Below, one piece after another: positions 6,743 through 10,157 of a DNA stretch of 10,157 nucleotides. The translations under genes were made by a program, and so were the position numbers. The notes beneath the pieces are model-generated. The model saw nothing but the letters and a program-made list of their open reading frames with translations. It did not search any database and was not told where the DNA came from. Positions within the stretch are counted from its first letter, which is position 1; every line of letters starts with the position of its first letter. The stretch covers positions 1 through 10,157 of the forward strand of contig JBBRWA010000227.1 in assembly GCA_038246345.1 (NCBI GenBank), read 5' to 3'. This DNA is from M3007 sp038246345 (GTDB taxonomy: Bacteria > Bacteroidota > Bacteroidia > Chitinophagales > Saprospiraceae).

Positions 6743-7786
6743 GTGTACAACCTACTCAAACCCATCCTCTTCGCCCTTTCTCCCGAAAACGCCCACCGGG
6801 TCACCGTGTTTTTCCTCGACCTGGCCGCTGCATTTCCGCCAACGCGCTGGTTGTTAAAAAGCCTTTTTTGTGTGCAAGACAAAAGCCTGGAGCGCAAAGT
6901 GATCGGATTGACATTCCCCAATGCCGTGGGTCTGGCCGCTGGTTTTGACAAGGATGGAAAACACATCGAAGGCATGGCCTGCCTGGGTTTCGGCTTTATT
7001 GAGGTGGGCACGGTGACGCCCAAGCCACAGGACGGCAACCCTCAGCCTCGCTTGTTTCGCTTGCCCGCCGATCGCGCCTTGATCAACCGCATGGGTTTCA
7101 ACAACAAGGGATTGGATGCGCTGGTAGATCGCTTGCAGCAATTGCGCCAAAAAGGCGTTCCCGATGGCCTGATCATCGGCGGAAACATCGGCAAGAACAA
7201 GGCCACCCCGAACGAGGAGGCCGAGCAAGACTACCTTATTTGTTTTGAAAAGCTGTTTCCCTGGGTCGATTATTTTGTGGTGAATGTGAGTTCGCCCAAC
7301 ACGCCAGGGCTGCGGGAATTGCAGGAAAAAGCGCCCTTGACGCGCTTGTTGAATCTGTTGCAAGAAAAGAACAAAACCCAAGCTTCACCCAAACCGATAC
7401 TCCTCAAAATCGCGCCCGACCTCAGCGACAGCCAACTCGACGACATCGCCGATATTATTCAGGAAACTGGTTTGGCCGGCGTGATTGCCACCAATACCAC
7501 CATATCCAGGGAGGGCTTGAATACCGATAAGGCCGATGTGGATGTCATGGGTATGGGCGGCCTCAGCGGCGCACCCCTGCGCGTACGTGCAACGGCGGTG
7601 ATCCGTTACTTGCGCGAGAAATTAGGGCCAGGGATTGCCATCATCGGCGTTGGCGGCATTGACTCTGCTGCATCTGCGCAGGAAAAGCTGGATGCGGGGG
7701 CTGATTTGGTGCAGGTGTATTCGGGGTTGGTGTATGAGGGGCCGGGGTTGGTGAGGGGCATTCTGCATAAACCTCGTAGGTCTTAA
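6743..7786 (+). CDS. pyrD: Dihydroorotate dehydrogenase (quinone), class 2
   Basis: PyrD oxidises dihydroorotate to orotate, the fourth step of pyrimidine synthesis, passing electrons through FMN to membrane quinone. Class 2 is shown by the N-terminal membrane-associating helices (YNLLKPILFALSPENAHRV, residues 2-20), the AGFDKDG FMN-site segment (66-72), the substrate loop NRMGFNN (115-121), and NVSSPNTPGLR (181-191), whose second serine (Ser184) aligns with the catalytic Ser175 of E. coli PyrD. NTTISREG (251-258) and the phosphate-binding VGGI/SGLVYEGPGL region near the end also fit. Length (347) is normal. The start is GTG at 6743: it gives the family N-terminus, and no in-frame ATG lies close upstream. 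No Shine-Dalgarno is visible because a heptamer array fills the leader. The final codons (PRRS-stop) are encoded inside a large palindrome, so the original C-terminus has been replaced just past the conserved GIL, probably without loss of activity. Confidence 0.96.
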   Translation: MYNLLKPILFALSPENAHRVTVFFLDLAAAFPPTRWLLKSLFCVQDKSLERKVIGLTFPNAVGLAAGFDKDGKHIEGMACLGFGFIEVGTVTPKPQDGNPQPRLFRLPADRALINRMGFNNKGLDALVDRLQQLRQKGVPDGLIIGGNIGKNKATPNEEAEQDYLICFEKLFPWVDYFVVNVSSPNTPGLRELQEKAPLTRLLNLLQEKNKTQASPKPILLKIAPDLSDSQLDDIADIIQETGLAGVIATNTTISREGLNTDKADVDVMGMGGLSGAPLRVRATAVIRYLREKLGPGIAIIGVGGIDSAASAQEKLDAGADLVQVYSGLVYEGPGLVRGILHKPRRS

Positions 7787-7858
7787 ACCTCAGAACCCCT
7801 CTAAAAAAACCGCAGGTTTTTTTAGAGGGGTTCTGAGGTTTAAGACCTACGGGTTTTA
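7768..7858. repeat. 91-bp near-perfect palindrome between converging pyrD and helicase genes
   Basis: The arms 7775-7811 and 7815-7851 are exact reverse complements over 37 bp around the 3-nt loop gca. One wobble, one mismatch and further pairs extend the stem to 7768-7858. The left arm contains the pyrD stop codon (7784-7786) and the right end lies 7 bp from the helicase stop. Each arm has seven A or T bases close to the loop, not after the stem, so it is not a canonical intrinsic terminator. It could still block transcription from both sides. Confidence 0.95.
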
Positions 7859-7865
7859 GGCCCAC

Positions 7866-9152
7866 CTATCCCGGCGCACCACCCTTCGGCTTCGGCTTCC
7901 CCCGCCAAGGCCGCTTCTTCCGCTGCTCACCCCCCTCCCCGGAACTAGGCTTCTGCCCCTCCTTCCGCGGATCCCGGCGGCGATCATCGCGCCCCCTTGG
8001 TGCATTCCGCTCGCTACTAGCAGGGCCTATATTGGCAGGCAATGGCAGCTTATCCACCTCACGCCCAATCAGCTTTTCAATCTTTTTAAACTTATAAACT
8101 TCTTCCGGCGATATCAAGGTAATGGCTTCACCTTTCTTTGCTGCGCGGGCTGTGCGACCAATACGGTGCACATAATCCTCGGCGTCGCGGGGAATATCAT
8201 AGTTCACCACCAGGTCGATGCCATCGATGTCGATGCCGCGGCTGAGCACGTCGGTGGCCACAATGATGTCGACCACGCTGTTGCGGAAGCTGAGCATCAC
8301 TTGTTCGCGCTCCTCCTGTTCCAGGTCGCTGCTCACTTGTGCGACGTTGTATTTTTTGCTGCGCAATTTTTGGAACAACTTGGATACAGCCGATTTTGTG
8401 GAGGCAAAAACAATGATCCGCTGCCCTTCGCGGCCATCCAAAATTTCCACCATCAGCGGTATTTTCTGCGAATCGCCAACCAAATAGGCACTTTGACTAA
8501 CGCCTTCTGCCGGCTTCGAAAGCGCAATCGTGATGGTTTCCGGGTTGCGCAACATCGTCTTGGCCAATTTCAGTACCCCGCTCGGCATGGTCGCTGAAAA
8601 GAGCAAAGTCTGCCTGTCCTTGTTGGTACTGTCAATGATGCGCAACAGATCCGGCTGGAAGCCCATGTCGAGCATGCGGTCGGCTTCATCCAGTATCAAA
8701 AAGCGCAACTTGGAGAAGTCGACATAACCCATGCTCATGTGCGAAATCAGTCGGCCAGGGGTCGCGATCACAATGTCCACACCTTTCGTCAGGGCTATTT
8801 TTTCCTGAGCATAGTCAGCACCACTGCCACCGCCGTAAATGGCCATAGAGGATGTGCCTGTAAAGTAGGAATAGGCTTCAATGGCCTTGTTGATTTGCAG
8901 CGCCAGTTCGCGTGTCGGCACGACAATCAGCGCATGCACATACTTGGAAGCGGGCTCGTCGAGGATCAGGTCGATAACTGGCAGCACGAAAGCGGCAGTT
9001 TTGCCCGTTCCCGTTTGCGCGACACCAATCACGTCGCGGCCTTGTAAAATAAGCGGTATGGCCTGAGCCTGAATCGGCGTTGCCGTTTTAAAATTCAGTG
9101 CGTCGATACCATCCAGCACGTCGGGATGCAATCCCAGTTCGGAGAAATCCAT
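7866..9152 (-). CDS. DEAD-box ATP-dependent RNA helicase (RhlE-like)
   Basis: This 428-residue helicase probably remodels RNA during ribosome assembly, mRNA decay or cold growth. All superfamily 2 motifs are present in order: Q motif with Phe3 and Gln28 (TPIQAQAIP), motif I AQTGTGKT (45-52), Ia PTRELA (78-83), Ib TPGR (130-133), II DEAD (154-157), III SAT (185-187), then in the second RecA domain IIVFAST, the DVLSRGIDI block and VI HRIGRTAR. The last 55 residues are a disordered basic tail rich in Arg, Lys and Gly (for example RGRDDRRRDPRKEG and PWRGKPKPKGG), typical of Bacteroidota RhlE-type proteins and likely to bind RNA. The start MDFSELGL places the Q-motif phenylalanine at position 3, as expected. 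It converges with pyrD. Upstream on its own strand lies the ABA4-like gene, separated by a long palindrome (9176-9304) that would be in the 5' leader of any read-through transcript. Confidence 0.96.
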   Translation of the reverse strand: MDFSELGLHPDVLDGIDALNFKTATPIQAQAIPLILQGRDVIGVAQTGTGKTAAFVLPVIDLILDEPASKYVHALIVVPTRELALQINKAIEAYSYFTGTSSMAIYGGGSGADYAQEKIALTKGVDIVIATPGRLISHMSMGYVDFSKLRFLILDEADRMLDMGFQPDLLRIIDSTNKDRQTLLFSATMPSGVLKLAKTMLRNPETITIALSKPAEGVSQSAYLVGDSQKIPLMVEILDGREGQRIIVFASTKSAVSKLFQKLRSKKYNVAQVSSDLEQEEREQVMLSFRNSVVDIIVATDVLSRGIDIDGIDLVVNYDIPRDAEDYVHRIGRTARAAKKGEAITLISPEEVYKFKKIEKLIGREVDKLPLPANIGPASSERNAPRGRDDRRRDPRKEGQKPSSGEGGEQRKKRPWRGKPKPKGGAPG

Positions 9153-9175
9153 TTTTAAATACGTTATTTAAAAAA

Positions 9176-9304
9176 GGTTTCACGGTTTCATGGTTTCATG
9201 GTTTCATGGTTTACGCGATTGGTTCGCAACCTTGAAATAGCTTTTCAAAATTGACAACAGATCGTGTAAACCATGAAACCATGAAACCATGAAACCTTGA
9301 AACC
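9176..9304. repeat. 129-bp palindrome with tandem 8-mers at both ends
   Basis: The left end carries ggtttcac, three ggtttcat and ggtttacg units (9176-9215). The right end carries the mirror set of atgaaacc units (to 9304). The two halves align without gaps for more than 60 positions around a centre near 9240: the outer 44 are almost identical and the inner 20 have diverged. A 7-bp direct repeat, ttattta, flanks it (9164-9170 and 9307-9313). It fills most of the gap between the ABA4-like stop and the helicase start. Confidence 0.92.
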
Positions 9305-9310
9305 CCTTAT

Positions 9311-9739
9311 TTATTTAATGTCCCATTTTTTCGTTTTAAAAAAGCGCAACACCATATACAACAGCACCCCGGCGGGGCCTGTGAGCATGGTGAGCAATAA
9401 ACTCGGCACCACAAAAAGGTGGCCTATTTTCAACTGCCGGGCATCGTGCGATTGCCAGGTGCCCACCAGCAGACAGAATGACAAATAATTCAACCAGCCG
9501 GTCAGCAGCATTTCTTTGTTGCGAAAGAGGTTCTTAAACCCCTCCAGGCTCAAAAAACTGCCGTCGTCATCGCCACCAATCAAGTAAATAAACGTGAAAA
9601 TAGCGGCTGCTATCAGCAAAATAATCGCCGCGCCAAATGCAATTGGCTCGGTCAATTTCCAATTCGGGGCAGCGATCAACAGCGCCCAGGGAATGAAAAT
9701 AATGATGCTGGCATACCAGTAAAAATCGTCGGCACCCAT
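9311..9739 (-). CDS. ABA4-like (DUF4281) integral membrane protein
   Basis: This 142-residue protein has four membrane segments (about residues 8-25, 32-55, 78-95 and 108-132). It matches the DUF4281/ABA4-like family: the first helix ends in a Trp and an AP turn (IPWALLIAAPNWK), the middle loop has FLSLEGFKNLFRNKEMLLTGW, then LNYLSFCLLVGTW and VVPSLLLTMLTGPAGVLLY. In plants, ABA4 is needed for neoxanthin formation. The role of bacterial homologues is not established, and no carotenoid gene is visible here. Length and domain limits are normal. The ATG at 9737-9739 gives the usual short N-terminus. Upstream on the same strand is nadC, but 209 bp with a long palindrome separate them, so an operon is doubtful. 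Downstream is the helicase. Confidence 0.8.
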   Translation of the reverse strand: MGADDFYWYASIIIFIPWALLIAAPNWKLTEPIAFGAAIILLIAAAIFTFIYLIGGDDDGSFLSLEGFKNLFRNKEMLLTGWLNYLSFCLLVGTWQSHDARQLKIGHLFVVPSLLLTMLTGPAGVLLYMVLRFFKTKKWDIK

Positions 9740-9753
9740 TTGCTAATGAGATT

Positions 9754-9946
9754 GACGGTGGACGGTGGACGGTAGACGGTAGACGGTAGCACAACTTTTG
9801 TGATAACTTAGAATATTGTGTTTCAGCACCCTAACTAACGTTTTGAAAAACTTATGAATCATTAGATTAAAGTGCTGGAAAACAAATTTACAAATAAAAA
9901 CAAATGCTGTGCTACCGTCCACCGTCTACCGTCCACCGTCCACCGT
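9754..9946. repeat. 193-bp palindrome with tandem heptamers (gacggtg/gacggta) at both ends
   Basis: Five heptamers on the left (9754-9788) are mirrored by four full units and one partial unit of accgtc type on the right (9913-9946). The ends align as inverted copies with one mismatch over 38 bp, including the adjacent gcac. Similarity continues inward at a lower level: both halves reach a cagcac block (left, just before 9830; right, as gtgctg at 9872-9877) without any gap. It fills the nadC to ABA4-like spacer. No clear target duplication was seen. Confidence 0.9.
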
Positions 9947-9948
9947 AA

Positions 9949-10157
9949 TTAACGTATAATTTTTAAGCTGAGGTCAAGCGGTTGCGCGGAGTGTGTGAGC
10001 GCGCCTGCTGACACAAAATCCACGCCTGTTTGGGCGAATTTCCGCACATTGAACAGGGTAACACCGCCGGAAGCTTCGGTTTCAAATCGTTTGTTTACTA
10101 TGGCTACCGCTTCGTGCAGGATGGGGAGCTCGAAGTTGTCGAACATAATACGGGTGA
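9949..10157 (-). CDS. nadC: Nicotinate-nucleotide pyrophosphorylase (carboxylating), C-terminal end only
   Basis: This is the last 69 or so codons of NadC, which converts quinolinate and PRPP to nicotinate mononucleotide in de novo NAD synthesis. The frame runs in from the right edge reading TRIMFDNFELP, where family members have the IMLDN phosphate/PRPP-site segment. It continues with EASGGVTLFNVRKFAQTGVDFVSAGALTHSAQPLDLSL, the conserved end of the barrel (EASGGI, GVDFIS.GALTHS). The stop is at 9949-9951. The 5' part lies beyond the window. The protein ends three codons past the conserved LDLSL, a normal family length. Confidence 0.95.
   Translation of the reverse strand, partial: TRIMFDNFELPILHEAVAIVNKRFETEASGGVTLFNVRKFAQTGVDFVSAGALTHSAQPLDLSLKIIR

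Noticed and set aside
7768..7858. Ordinary bidirectional intrinsic terminator
   Set aside because: The A7/T7 tracts are next to the loop, not after the stem, and a 37-bp perfect stem is far longer than usual. A terminating effect is possible but the sequence does not show the standard form.

Overview
The window looks like a chromosomal segment of a Bacteroidota bacterium, most likely from the Saprospiria (Haliscomenobacter/Lewinella-like). The evidence is the style of the proteins (RhlE-type helicase, quinone-dependent PyrD, a GT-C/TPR membrane protein, an Rpn-family nuclease), the weak or absent Shine-Dalgarno sequences, the A-rich leaders and the mid-range GC content. The genus assignment is inference; no rRNA or tRNA is present to anchor it.

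Layout. Positions 1-931 hold a broken IS91-family (Y2/HUH) transposase. Its HUH catalytic motif is split by a short palindromic element that occurs twice, in opposite orientations, 31 bp apart. Positions 932-1278 are AT-rich and hold at most a decayed small membrane ORF. Positions 1279-2109 encode an Rpn-type PD-(D/E)XK nuclease. A cassette-like spacer with an imperfect palindrome follows, then a DUF3223 gene (2219-2686) whose C-terminus is interrupted by a perfect 12-bp-stem palindrome. This left third is accessory in character.

From 2739 the window is core-like. On the plus strand are a GT-C/TPR membrane glycosyltransferase-like protein (2739-4553), radA (4774-6150), a 590-bp gene-poor spacer and pyrD (6743-7786). 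On the minus strand, reading leftwards from the right edge, are the 3' end of nadC (9949-10157), an ABA4-like (DUF4281) membrane protein (9311-9739) and a DEAD-box RNA helicase (7866-9152). pyrD and the helicase converge on a 91-bp near-perfect palindrome that supplies the pyrD stop codon. The core genes serve pyrimidine synthesis, NAD synthesis, recombinational repair, RNA remodelling and probably surface glycosylation. They show no sign of acting as one pathway.

The most distinctive signal is in the repeats. The window holds several unrelated short palindromes, three of which touch coding sequence. It also holds two consecutive intergenic regions that are long palindromes with tandem 7- or 8-bp units at their outer ends, and a third region with a heptamer array directly before the GTG start of pyrD. 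Together they suggest an active population of small palindromic, MITE-like elements. No complete new defence or biosynthetic system is visible.
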